A DNA stretch of 64,000 bases from CAWIHS01 sp963836005. Lineage in GTDB: Bacteria > Pseudomonadota > Gammaproteobacteria > GRL18. Positions within the stretch are counted from its first letter, which is position 1, and each line of letters begins with the position of its first letter. Under the pieces are notes generated by a model. That model ran no database searches, was not told the DNA's origin, and saw only the letters and a list, made by a program, of their open reading frames with translations. The stretch is from positions 682,001 to 746,000 of the forward strand of contig CAWIHS010000002.1 of the NCBI GenBank assembly GCA_963836005.1, in the 5' to 3' direction. Shown here one piece after another: positions 1 through 7,267 of this stretch. Position numbers and translations under genes: made by a program.

Positions 1-120
1 GGATCTGAAATAGAAAGATCTTGCTGAATCACTGGAGATCCACTGCGCTGGATGCACACAGAAGGTTCCACTGATTAATCAAGCTTCAATCAGCCAGAGA
101 ACTGTAAACCTGGCTGTAGC

Positions 121-957
121 TCACTTGCTGAGTAATTCATATTGGGCTTGTATCAGCTCACGGCCATAAATGCGCTCCAGACGGCGGATATTAAAATGGC
201 TCCTGGCGACGTCCTGAAAATGCCGGATAAAAATGGCATTGATAGTCATGCCGCCAAGTGCGCCTAATACAGGCATGGATTGAGCAACGGCTTTTTCGGA
301 CAGGGCAATACCAAAACGTTGCGCGACCTGATGCATGAAAGTCATCAATGCAGGCATAGACTTTCCCCTGATACCATGCTGCAGAACATAAGACGAAGCA
401 TCTTTTAATGCCAGCGATAGTGCCAGCCGAACGCCGTAATAACCGGTTTCTGCCGCATCGTCTTTTTGACTGTGGGAACCAAGGGCAAAAACTTCGATAA
501 TAGCCAGCTGCACCTGAGTATCGTTTAGATCCTCGCCTGTACATTGTGCAATATCGGCTACAGTGCGCAGCATCAGTGTAGTGATAATGGGCAGTTCTAT
601 TGCCAGAGCAGGCAGACCAAAAAATCCGCCGACACATCCCGAAGCCATGCCCAGGTTTCGATGCAGTTTATTGCTCGGCTGAGGTTTTGCTGCAGGCCGT
701 TTTTGCAGGGTACTGATGGCAGTATGCATGGATTTATATACGGCTTTTTCAAATCCGCTGGAAATAGAGCGGTGCCAGCTTGCGGGCAACATTTGCAATG
801 AAATGTCTATCGGGGTTCCCAGTGCCGAGGTTAATCGTGCTGCCAGGCCGGGATGCTCAAGATAGGCATGGGCATTTTTCAGCACCTTCAGATCTGCTGG
901 TGATATGCCGAACGGAAAGTGGTTCAATGCTACAGTTCGGCTTTCGTTTATATTCAT
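121..957 (-). CDS. EcsC family protein
   Basis: A 278-residue protein resembling the EcsC family (named from Bacillus EcsC). The recognisable core is the mid-protein ELPIITTLMLRTVADIAQ stretch, followed by GEDL, EVFALG and a TGYYGVR segment, with a Gly-rich hydrophobic region just before it. The biochemical role of the family is not established. I start at 957 rather than the upstream ATG at 1008 because ACGGAG lies 5-6 bases before the 957 ATG, and the extra 17 residues (Cys/His-rich) do not look like the family. No signal peptide is seen; the hydrophobic helices suggest a membrane-associated protein. It is transcribed alone, away from the hydrogenase region. Confidence 0.75.
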   Translation of the reverse strand: MNINESRTVALNHFPFGISPADLKVLKNAHAYLEHPGLAARLTSALGTPIDISLQMLPASWHRSISSGFEKAVYKSMHTAISTLQKRPAAKPQPSNKLHRNLGMASGCVGGFFGLPALAIELPIITTLMLRTVADIAQCTGEDLNDTQVQLAIIEVFALGSHSQKDDAAETGYYGVRLALSLALKDASSYVLQHGIRGKSMPALMTFMHQVAQRFGIALSEKAVAQSMPVLGALGGMTINAIFIRHFQDVARSHFNIRRLERIYGRELIQAQYELLSK

Positions 958-1342
958 GTGTTCTCCGTGACACGTGCCGCAGGTTTGAGGTGAATAGTTC
1001 AGGTTCAATAGCAGCTACGATACTAATGGGGGTTTACAGCCAGGGATTCAATATTCGTCTGGGTGAACCTTTTTTATGGCTTTTCAACGTCATGACGGTT
1101 AGCTGTTATTGATGCTGATTTCTCGTGCTGGCCTCCCGGGAAAACTGAAAAAATTATACCTGTATAACTAGGAGGATGTTTAGTAGCATAAAATAATTTT
1201 CTTATATGGCTTGATTAATATTTGTTATTTCCTATAATTTCAGTGTTAAAGACTACAAATTTCTCTTCTTATTCTTCTAAAATTAATTGCGTTACCTGCT
1301 ATTTAATAGTGGACGCAACCCAATCTATCTGGAGTAGCAAAT
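958..1342. other. Intergenic region with a small palindrome
   Basis: This spacer separates divergent genes and should hold both promoters. The only structure I can point to is a 6-bp palindrome with a 2-base centre at 1154-1167 (TTATAC-CT-GTATAA), which could be an operator. The rest is AT-rich. No convincing gene or RNA was seen. Confidence 0.4.
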
Positions 1343-1537
1343 ATGTTTCTTAAAAATACCAATAATGGCGATGTGGTTGAAGTTCTTGATATCAAAGGTT
1401 TGACCAATCCGGCTCATGATAAGGTTGCAGGGCGTTATCACGCAGGCGAGGAGCTGCAGGATCCGGAAAATTTCAAAAAAACTGATCTGGCCTTTCTTTC
1501 AGATGAAAGTCTGCCCAAATGTTGGCTGGGCAGTTAA
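1343..1537 (+). CDS. Small conserved protein of unknown function (64 aa)
   Basis: A 64-residue soluble protein with a good ribosome site (CTGGAG seven bases before ATG). It has a hydrophilic start (MFLKN..NGD.VEVLD), a central HAGEELQDPE block and ends LPKCWLGS. From memory, similar 65-70 residue proteins occur in other bacteria and are sometimes labelled acetyltransferase, but nothing here resembles a GNAT fold, so I assign no function. It runs convergently into hypD: both stop codons share the palindrome TTAA, overlapping by 4 bases. A hydrogenase link is possible from position only. Confidence 0.6.
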   Translation: MFLKNTNNGDVVEVLDIKGLTNPAHDKVAGRYHAGEELQDPENFKKTDLAFLSDESLPKCWLGS

Positions 1538-2718
1538 TCCGCAGAGCTTGTTCGTTTAATACCATGTGACCACCAGATTCGGCATGCGCCTTCATCAGAC
1601 ACCATACAGGGACCAACCGGATCTCTGGGAGTACAGGCGCTGCCGTAAAGTTTACATTGATGCGGGTAGATTTTACCCAGCACCACTTTGGCACAATCAC
1701 AGCCCGGCGGCATTGCACCGATACGTTTACGTGATGCTTCATTATAGTCGGGAAACTGCAGGCGTGCATTGTGGTTATTAAATGCAGGTTTAAGTTCAAA
1801 TCCGGAATTGGCTATGCTGCCAATTCCGCGCCAGTTGGCATCAACGACATCCATAGTTTCTGCTAATTGGCGCCTGGCGGCTGGATTGCCGTTATCTCTG
1901 ACCAGCTGTGGATAACAGTTATCAAGAAATAAATTTTTCTCAACCGCCTGTCTTATCACCGAATAGATGGCGGCGAGTAAGCTCTCTGTAGTAAAACCCG
2001 AGACAGCTGCAGGCAGTTGATGTTTGTTGATCACAAACTCCCATTCCCTGGTTCCCATCACGGTAGCGACGTGACCAGGAGCGACCAGGGCATCAAAACC
2101 CGGTGACTCTGAATCCAGCAGCATCGCAACTGCGGGCCAGGTTAATCTGCCGGACAGCAGTATGAATAGATTGTCAGGTATGTACTCGGCCAGCATCCCG
2201 GCAATCGGTGCTGTGGTGGTTTCAAAACCCGCTGCAAAAAAGATCACCGCCTGGCGGGGATTTTCAATGGCTATCTGTCGGGCTTCAAGTGGTGAAGCAA
2301 TGGGCCGAATATCGGCGCCGGCTGCTTTGGCCTCCTGCAGGGTGCGTAGCTCTTTTTTACTTACATTGACCGGCACGCGCAGCATATCACCAAATGCCAG
2401 CAAAATTATGTTTTCATGCAAGGCTAATTGTATCGCCTGGTAAATATCTTCTTCCGGGCAGACGCAAACCGGGCAGCCTGGGCCGGGGATCAATTCAATC
2501 TCATCACGCAGGATAGAACGCAGGCCTGCCATGCTGATGGAACGTTCATGCCCGCCGCAGACATTCATGATTTTGAAAGATCGATGCGCGGTCAGCTGTT
2601 CAAGCGGCAGTTTATTGATCTGATCAAGCCATTGCCTGGCGCTTTGCTTACTCAAGTGATATACCCAGTTGGCACAGGCGTTCTCTGAGACGTTGAATTT
2701 TATCTCGAAATGAAGCAT
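1534..2718 (-). CDS. hypD: Hydrogenase maturation protein HypD
   Basis: HypD is the Fe-S scaffold on which, together with HypC, the Fe(CN)2CO group of [NiFe] hydrogenases is assembled. The diagnostic motifs are present: MNVCGGHE (about 51-58), GPGCPVC (79-85), GFETTTAP, and the C-terminal Cys cluster between residues 340 and 379 (PPGCDC...HQCKLYGSAC...GPCM...GACRIWW). At 394 residues it is slightly long for the family because of about 28 N-terminal residues of uncertain status. No good ribosome site precedes 2718, so the true start could lie a little downstream. It follows hypC by 45 bases on the same strand. Confidence 0.95.
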   Translation of the reverse strand: MLHFEIKFNVSENACANWVYHLSKQSARQWLDQINKLPLEQLTAHRSFKIMNVCGGHERSISMAGLRSILRDEIELIPGPGCPVCVCPEEDIYQAIQLALHENIILLAFGDMLRVPVNVSKKELRTLQEAKAAGADIRPIASPLEARQIAIENPRQAVIFFAAGFETTTAPIAGMLAEYIPDNLFILLSGRLTWPAVAMLLDSESPGFDALVAPGHVATVMGTREWEFVINKHQLPAAVSGFTTESLLAAIYSVIRQAVEKNLFLDNCYPQLVRDNGNPAARRQLAETMDVVDANWRGIGSIANSGFELKPAFNNHNARLQFPDYNEASRKRIGAMPPGCDCAKVVLGKIYPHQCKLYGSACTPRDPVGPCMVSDEGACRIWWSHGIKRTSSAD

Positions 2719-2763
2719 TCAGGTTATTTGGCAAGCACTTCGCGGGTGCATGAAATTCAATCA

Positions 2764-3006
2764 TTAATGGTTTTTTTCAGCATCTTCGCGGGCCAGTATT
2801 TCATCATATATTTGCCACGCTGACAGTGCATCTGCTGCGGTCATTTTTTGTATTGCATAGCCTACATGCACGACGACATAGTCTCCTGCAGACAGAGGTT
2901 CATCCTGAAGCATAAACAGGCTCACATCACGCTCGATGCCTTTGGCTTCGCAGCGAGCCATAAACTGGTTTATAGCAATAATCTTCATAGGGATACCAAG
3001 GCACAT
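2764..3006 (-). CDS. hypC: Hydrogenase assembly chaperone HypC
   Basis: An 80-residue HypC/HybG-type chaperone. It shuttles the iron-ligand group from the HypD complex to the hydrogenase large-subunit precursor. The essential N-terminal Cys directly follows the initiator Met (MCLGIPMKI), which fixes the start. The GDYVVVHVGYAIQKM segment is the usual beta-barrel signature, and the tail is the family's C-terminal helix. It is the first gene of a hypC-hypD unit, divergent from hynD across a 225-base spacer. The other accessory genes (hypA, hypB, hypE, hypF) are absent from this window. Confidence 0.95.
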   Translation of the reverse strand: MCLGIPMKIIAINQFMARCEAKGIERDVSLFMLQDEPLSAGDYVVVHVGYAIQKMTAADALSAWQIYDEILAREDAEKNH

Positions 3007-3106
3007 ACTGTTTTGTTTTCCTGCTTTTGAATGGCCGTAAAATTGTAACGAACGGTTTTTTGCTGACAGATGATCCAGGCTAGACGTTAGAAAATATGAA
3101 CAATAA

Positions 3107-3120
3107 TTGAGCTAGATCAG
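3107..3120. promoter_or_regulatory. Candidate FNR-type operator
   Basis: TTGAG-CTAG-ATCAG in the hypC/hynD divergent spacer matches the FNR/Anr consensus TTGAT-N4-ATCAA at 8 of 10 defined positions and is nearly symmetric. It lies about 112 bases before hynD and about 100 before hypC. The homologous Isp-type hydrogenase of Thiocapsa is known to be under FNR control, which makes the match meaningful. It remains a prediction from one site. Confidence 0.45.
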
Positions 3121-3128
3121 CAAATGTA

Positions 3129-3161
3129 CAAGTAAGCTTTATTATTATAATAACTTGCTTG
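3129..3161. repeat. Imperfect inverted repeat in the hydrogenase spacer
   Basis: Arms CAAGTAAG (3129-3136) and CTTGCTTG (3154-3161) pair at 7 of 8 positions around an AT-only core rich in TTATTAT/ATAATAA. It lies just downstream of the FNR-like site on the hynD side. It could be a second operator or a leader hairpin; which of these cannot be told from sequence. Confidence 0.35.
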
Positions 3162-3231
3162 ATATTTCACCATGATTTATTTAAATTTTATAATATATTA
3201 ATAGACGTCAGCTACTTTTACAGGGATTGGT

Positions 3232-3723
3232 ATGGTACTTGTGTTAGGCATAGGCAATATTCTTTTTCAGGATGAAGGAGCAGGCGTGCATTTGCTTGAG
3301 TATCTTCAGAAGAAATTTCCCCATTGGCCGGTAGAATGGATGGATGGCGGTACCCTCAGTTTTGATCTGCTCGCATCCATTACCCGCAGCCGTTATTTTA
3401 TCGCGCTGGATGCCGCTAACCTGGATCAGCCGGCAGGAACGATTCAATGTCTTATCAATGAGCAGATGGATCAGTTCCTTAAATTGCCGGGCAAAAGTGT
3501 ACATGAAGTCTCGTTATCTGATCTGATGGATATGAGCAAGCTAACTGATGCCTTACCAGCACATCGGGCTTTGATAGGCATACAGCCGCAATCCATAGCC
3601 ATGGGTGAGAGCATGTCGCCCGCTATCATTAGAGCAATGCCTGAAGTAGCCAGACAATTGCAGGCTTTGTTACAGAATTGGGATATTATCAGCAACCACC
3701 AGGATACGCGCGGGTCTATTTAA
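3232..3723 (+). CDS. hynD: [NiFe] hydrogenase maturation endopeptidase
   Basis: A HybD/HyaD/HupD-type protease (163 aa) that removes the C-terminal tail of the large subunit after nickel insertion. The start MVLVLGIGNILFQDEGAG is the family signature. The three nickel ligands known from E. coli HybD correspond to Glu15, Asp60 (in IALDAA) and His91 (in SVHEVSL). Its substrate is presumably HynL, whose C-terminal extension after the DPCIACAVH motif is intact. It is the first gene of the hydrogenase operon, preceded by CAGGGATT as ribosome site, and is followed after 9 bases by the HupH-like gene. Confidence 0.93.
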   Translation: MVLVLGIGNILFQDEGAGVHLLEYLQKKFPHWPVEWMDGGTLSFDLLASITRSRYFIALDAANLDQPAGTIQCLINEQMDQFLKLPGKSVHEVSLSDLMDMSKLTDALPAHRALIGIQPQSIAMGESMSPAIIRAMPEVARQLQALLQNWDIISNHQDTRGSI

Positions 3724-3732
3724 GAACAGAGC

Positions 3733-4143
3733 ATGAACTCAATAAATGATATTACAGTACGGGTTGAGGAAAGCGTCTGTGAAACAGGCAATCTGCAATT
3801 TATTCTAGCGGAAATTCATCATGCCCTGGAACAGTTAAACGAGTATCAGCAGCAACACAGCATCGATCTCAAGGCCATGCCTTTCGCTCCGGGTGAGGAA
3901 GAAAAACTGCTACAGCTGCTGGGCCATGGTGAAGTAAAAGTGGAGCTGAATACCCTGGGGAAAAGCACGATCTATGAAACAGCGATGAGCGGGGTATGGA
4001 AGGTGACACATTTTAATACCGAGGGGAATGTGGTTGCCAAGCTAATTGAAATCACGACTATCCCTAACATCATTTGTTCCCCGCAGGAAGCATTGCAAAG
4101 CAGTATCGAGAGCATGAAACGGCTTATTAAGGAAAAGAGTTAA
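3733..4143 (+). CDS. HupH/HyaF-like hydrogenase expression protein, single-domain
   Basis: A 136-residue protein matching only the C-terminal conserved domain of HupH/HyaF. The motif runs GEVKVELNTLGKST, ETAMSGVWKVTHFN, LIEITTIPNII (about residues 67-113), preceded by a helical stretch. HupH-type proteins are needed for small-subunit maturation or expression of uptake hydrogenases; their exact step is unclear. Classical HupH is roughly twice this length with two related halves, so this is a compact version rather than a truncated gene: it has its own start and stop and no remnant upstream. It sits between the protease gene and hynS. Confidence 0.75.
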   Translation: MNSINDITVRVEESVCETGNLQFILAEIHHALEQLNEYQQQHSIDLKAMPFAPGEEEKLLQLLGHGEVKVELNTLGKSTIYETAMSGVWKVTHFNTEGNVVAKLIEITTIPNIICSPQEALQSSIESMKRLIKEKS

Positions 4144-4224
4144 ATTAATTGAAAATCATACATAGACACTTAAGCAAAAATAAGAACTAAGCTATGAATT
4201 GAAAATAGACCAGAGGCCCGACAG

Positions 4225-5331
4225 ATGAAACAGCAAACCTTGTTAGAAAAACTGCAGGAACAAGGCGTCAGCCGGCGCGGGTTTCTGAAATACTGTGCTG
4301 CTATTACCTCATTAATGGCATTGCCTCCTTCGATGGTGGGAGCAGTTGCAGCCGCACTGGAAAAGTCACGCCGGCCCTCGGTGATCTGGCTGTCTTTTCA
4401 GGAATGCACGGGGTGTGTGGAATCTTTGACCCGCTCCCATAGTCCGACCATTGAAGGGCTGATTTTTGATTATATCTCACTGGATTATCAGCATACCCTG
4501 CAAGCTGCTGCCGGTGAAGCGGCTGAAATGGCGCGAGAAACAGCCATGCATGAAAATAAAGGTCAGTACCTGGTGGTGGTCGATGGTTCTATTCCGCTGG
4601 GCAATCCCGGCTATTCAACCATTGCCGGTGTCAGCAATCGCCAGATCCTGGAAGAAACCGTTGCTGATGCTGCGGCTGTTATTGCGGTAGGCAGCTGTGC
4701 TGCTTTTGGAGGTCTGCCTATGGCGCATCCAAATCCAACCGGTGCCGTATCGGTATCAGATCTGGTCAAAGATAAACCGGTAATGAATATTTCCGGATGC
4801 CCTCCCATTCCGGTAGTGATCAGCGGCGTACTGGCGCATTTTCTGACCTTTGACAGTTTACCTGAGCTGGATGAACTGGGACGACCCAGGGTATTTTATG
4901 GTCAAAGTATCCATGATCGCTGCTATCGTCGGCCGTTTTATGACAAGGGCCTGTATGCTGAAAGTTTTGATGATGAGGGAGCCAGGAAAGGCTGGTGTCT
5001 ATATCGTCTAGGTTGTAAAGGTCCCATGACCTATAATGCCTGCGCCACCGCAAAATGGAATCAGGAAACCAGCTGGCCCATCGAGGCAGGGCATGGCTGC
5101 CTGGGTTGCTCAGAACCCAATTTCTGGGATGCGGGAGGGTTTTATAACGCCCTGTCGATACCCACTGGAGATTATGCCAGAACTGTGGGTTATGCTGCGG
5201 CGACTGGAGTTGCTGCCGGTGCTATAGCGGGGCTTGCTAATCGGAATAAGCAAACTGCGGCTGCTACGCAACACAAGGCGGTGACAGTAGATGAGCTGAA
5301 TGAACATTTAGAGAAAGGTGAAAAATCATGA
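4225..5331 (+). CDS. hynS: [NiFe] hydrogenase small subunit (Isp type, group 1e-like)
   Basis: The electron-transfer subunit. The N-terminus carries a twin-arginine signal (SRRGFLKYC, residues 16-24) and a hydrophobic stretch, so the heterodimer is exported folded. The proximal cluster ligands start at Cys61/Cys64 (ECTGCVES), with GSCAAFGG and SGCPPIP further on. Medial and distal cluster Cys/His residues lie in HDRCYRR, GWCLYRLGCKGP, NACATAKWN and GCLGCSEPNFWD. The proximal motif is CTGC rather than the CTCC of oxygen-tolerant membrane hydrogenases, so a standard four-Cys cluster is expected. A weak hydrophobic Ala/Gly stretch lies near the C-terminus. GAGG precedes the ATG; the stop overlaps isp1 (ATGA). 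Confidence 0.96.
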   Translation: MKQQTLLEKLQEQGVSRRGFLKYCAAITSLMALPPSMVGAVAAALEKSRRPSVIWLSFQECTGCVESLTRSHSPTIEGLIFDYISLDYQHTLQAAAGEAAEMARETAMHENKGQYLVVVDGSIPLGNPGYSTIAGVSNRQILEETVADAAAVIAVGSCAAFGGLPMAHPNPTGAVSVSDLVKDKPVMNISGCPPIPVVISGVLAHFLTFDSLPELDELGRPRVFYGQSIHDRCYRRPFYDKGLYAESFDDEGARKGWCLYRLGCKGPMTYNACATAKWNQETSWPIEAGHGCLGCSEPNFWDAGGFYNALSIPTGDYARTVGYAAATGVAAGAIAGLANRNKQTAAATQHKAVTVDELNEHLEKGEKS

Positions 5332-5987
5332 CCAGTATGGATTTCCTGCTCTGGACCAAAGGGCCGGCTTTTAGTATAGCGCTGGCTATATTTGCGTTTG
5401 GAGTGATCATACGCCTGGCTGAAATCTTTATGCTGGGCAGAAAGCCTGATTTATCCGAGCCGCGGGGTTCAGCTTTTGTCGCGGGAATAAAGACGATTTT
5501 TACCCGTACAATTACTGACAGTGGAACATTTAAACGCGCTCCATTCCCGGTGATTGTAGGTAATATATGGCATATTGGTCTGTTTTTAATTATTTTGTTT
5601 TTCATTCCTCATATTGAGTTAATCAATGCTGTCAGCGGTTTCAAATGGCCAGGATTACCCAATCCGGTGATTGATGCCATTACTGTGATTACGCTGGTTT
5701 CTTTAATAGCCATGCTGATTTACCGTTTTTCTCATCCAGTGACCAGATACCTGAGTCGTTTTGAAGATTATCTGGTCTGGGTGGTGACTTTTTTACCTCT
5801 GCTCAGCGGCTATCTGGCTTATCATCATATGATTAATCCTTATCCACTGATACTCGGGTTGCACATTTTAACGGTGGAGATCCTGCTGGTAGTCTTTCCT
5901 TTCAGTAAATTAATGCATGCCATTACCAGTATCATCGGACGCTGGTATACCGGCGCTGCAATGGGCCGAAAAGGAGTTGAATCATGA
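5328..5987 (+). CDS. isp1: Isp1, cytochrome b-like membrane subunit
   Basis: A 219-residue integral membrane protein resembling the NarI/DsrM cytochrome b fold. Five hydrophobic helices can be seen at about 14-36, 75-95, 113-133, 147-166 and 172-195. Histidines near helix ends (82, 95, 136, 166-167, 179, 197) are candidate haem b ligands. In Isp-type hydrogenases this subunit is thought to pass electrons between the hydrogenase-Isp2 module and the quinone pool. Its start overlaps the hynS stop by 4 bases and its stop overlaps isp2 by 4 bases, so translation is coupled. Confidence 0.92.
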   Translation: MTSMDFLLWTKGPAFSIALAIFAFGVIIRLAEIFMLGRKPDLSEPRGSAFVAGIKTIFTRTITDSGTFKRAPFPVIVGNIWHIGLFLIILFFIPHIELINAVSGFKWPGLPNPVIDAITVITLVSLIAMLIYRFSHPVTRYLSRFEDYLVWVVTFLPLLSGYLAYHHMINPYPLILGLHILTVEILLVVFPFSKLMHAITSIIGRWYTGAAMGRKGVES

Positions 5988-7267
5988 GCAAATTAACTCT
6001 GGAAAGAGGTCTGGATGAGTTTCGTGCGCAGATAGACGCACCGATGGCAACTTTTTTCAGCAGCTGTGTACATTGCGGACTGTGTGCACAAGCCTGTCTG
6101 TTTTATACTGAAACCGGGGACCCTAAATATACCCCGATTAATAAGCTGGAACCTTTGCGACGAGTGTGGGCCTCTGAGTATACATTTTGGGGCAGACTGA
6201 AAGCAAAGCTGGGCTTGGATAAGCCCGTTACTGATGAATTGCTGGAAGAATGGGAAACCCTGGTGTATGACGGCTGCACACTCTGTGGCAGATGCTCCAT
6301 GGTGTGCCCGGTAGGGAATGATATCTCTACGATGATCCGCAAAATGCGTGAAGGTATGGTGGCTTCGGGCCATGCTCCGGAAGGCCTGATTGAGGCCAGC
6401 AGCCGTGCGGTGAAGATCGGCAGCCCAATGGGGCTGAAGCTGGGCGGCCTGCAGGCACAGATAAAACATCTGCAGGCTGATACAGGGTTAACGGTACCCA
6501 TGGATGTTGAGGGAGCTGATTATCTGGTACTGCTGTCTTCTATGGAGATCATCAATTTTCCTGAATACCTGCAAGCGCTGGCGCGGATTTTTAAACAGGC
6601 GGATGTCAGCTGGACCTTGTGCTCTGAAGCCTTTGAAGCGACCAATTCCGGTGTGCAGATCGGTTCCAGTGGTATTGCCCGGGAACTGCTGCAACGTGTG
6701 GTCGACGGAGCCAAAAAACTCAGGGTTAAATATGTGATCAGTCCGGAATGCGGGCATGCCTATACGGCTATTCGCTGGGAGGGCCCCAATTTAATTGGCC
6801 AGCCCTATTCTTTCAAAGTCTTGCATATTCTTGAATTACTGGATGAATTACAGCGCAGCGGACGCTTGCAACTGCAGGGCTCAGAGCATGACCGGCTGAG
6901 TTTTCATGATCCCTGCCAGCTGGTTCGCAAGGGTGGGGTTCAGGTTCAGCCTGTACATTTACTCAGTCAGGTGGCTGAAAATTATGTGCCTATGCAGGAA
7001 AACGGCAAAATGAACTGGTGTTGTGGCGGCGGTGGCGGTGTCAGCGCCAATGAAAGAGCTGAAGAGCTGAGGCTGCAGGTTTTTAAACGCAAAAAAGACC
7101 AGTTGGAAGAGCTGAAACTGGATACTCTGGTGACGGCCTGTGCCAATTGCCGACTAGTAATGGAAGAAGGGCTTGAGGAATATAATATTGAGCTGCCTGT
7201 TATCGGTCTCACTGAAATGATTGCTGAGCATCTGCTGGAAGATATAAAAGGAAATGAAAATGAGTGA
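5984..7267 (+). CDS. isp2: Isp2, HdrD/DsrK-like iron-sulfur subunit
   Basis: A 427-residue cytoplasmic Fe-S protein. The N-terminal part carries two [4Fe-4S] ferredoxin motifs: Cys28, 31, 34, 38 (CVHCGLCAQAC) and Cys98, 101, 104, 108 (CTLCGRCSMVC). The C-terminal half has two CCG-type cysteine blocks as in heterodisulfide reductase HdrD and DsrK: SPECGHAY with HDPCQLV, then NWCCGGGGG with TACANCRL. It forms the cytoplasmic electron-transfer arm with Isp1. The natural partner thiol or carrier is not known from sequence. Its last bases overlap the start of hynL. Confidence 0.93.
   Translation: MSKLTLERGLDEFRAQIDAPMATFFSSCVHCGLCAQACLFYTETGDPKYTPINKLEPLRRVWASEYTFWGRLKAKLGLDKPVTDELLEEWETLVYDGCTLCGRCSMVCPVGNDISTMIRKMREGMVASGHAPEGLIEASSRAVKIGSPMGLKLGGLQAQIKHLQADTGLTVPMDVEGADYLVLLSSMEIINFPEYLQALARIFKQADVSWTLCSEAFEATNSGVQIGSSGIARELLQRVVDGAKKLRVKYVISPECGHAYTAIRWEGPNLIGQPYSFKVLHILELLDELQRSGRLQLQGSEHDRLSFHDPCQLVRKGGVQVQPVHLLSQVAENYVPMQENGKMNWCCGGGGGVSANERAEELRLQVFKRKKDQLEELKLDTLVTACANCRLVMEEGLEEYNIELPVIGLTEMIAEHLLEDIKGNENE

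Noticed and set aside
780..1112. 110-residue plus-strand frame
   Set aside because: It lies mostly antisense to the EcsC gene and its content has no domain-like pattern.
1170..1193. AGGAGG directly followed by an ATG
   Set aside because: There is no spacing between the Shine-Dalgarno and the ATG, and the frame closes after six codons.
4225..5331. Oxygen-tolerant hydrogenase small subunit
   Set aside because: The proximal motif is CTGC, not CTCC, so the extra cysteines of oxygen-tolerant enzymes are absent.
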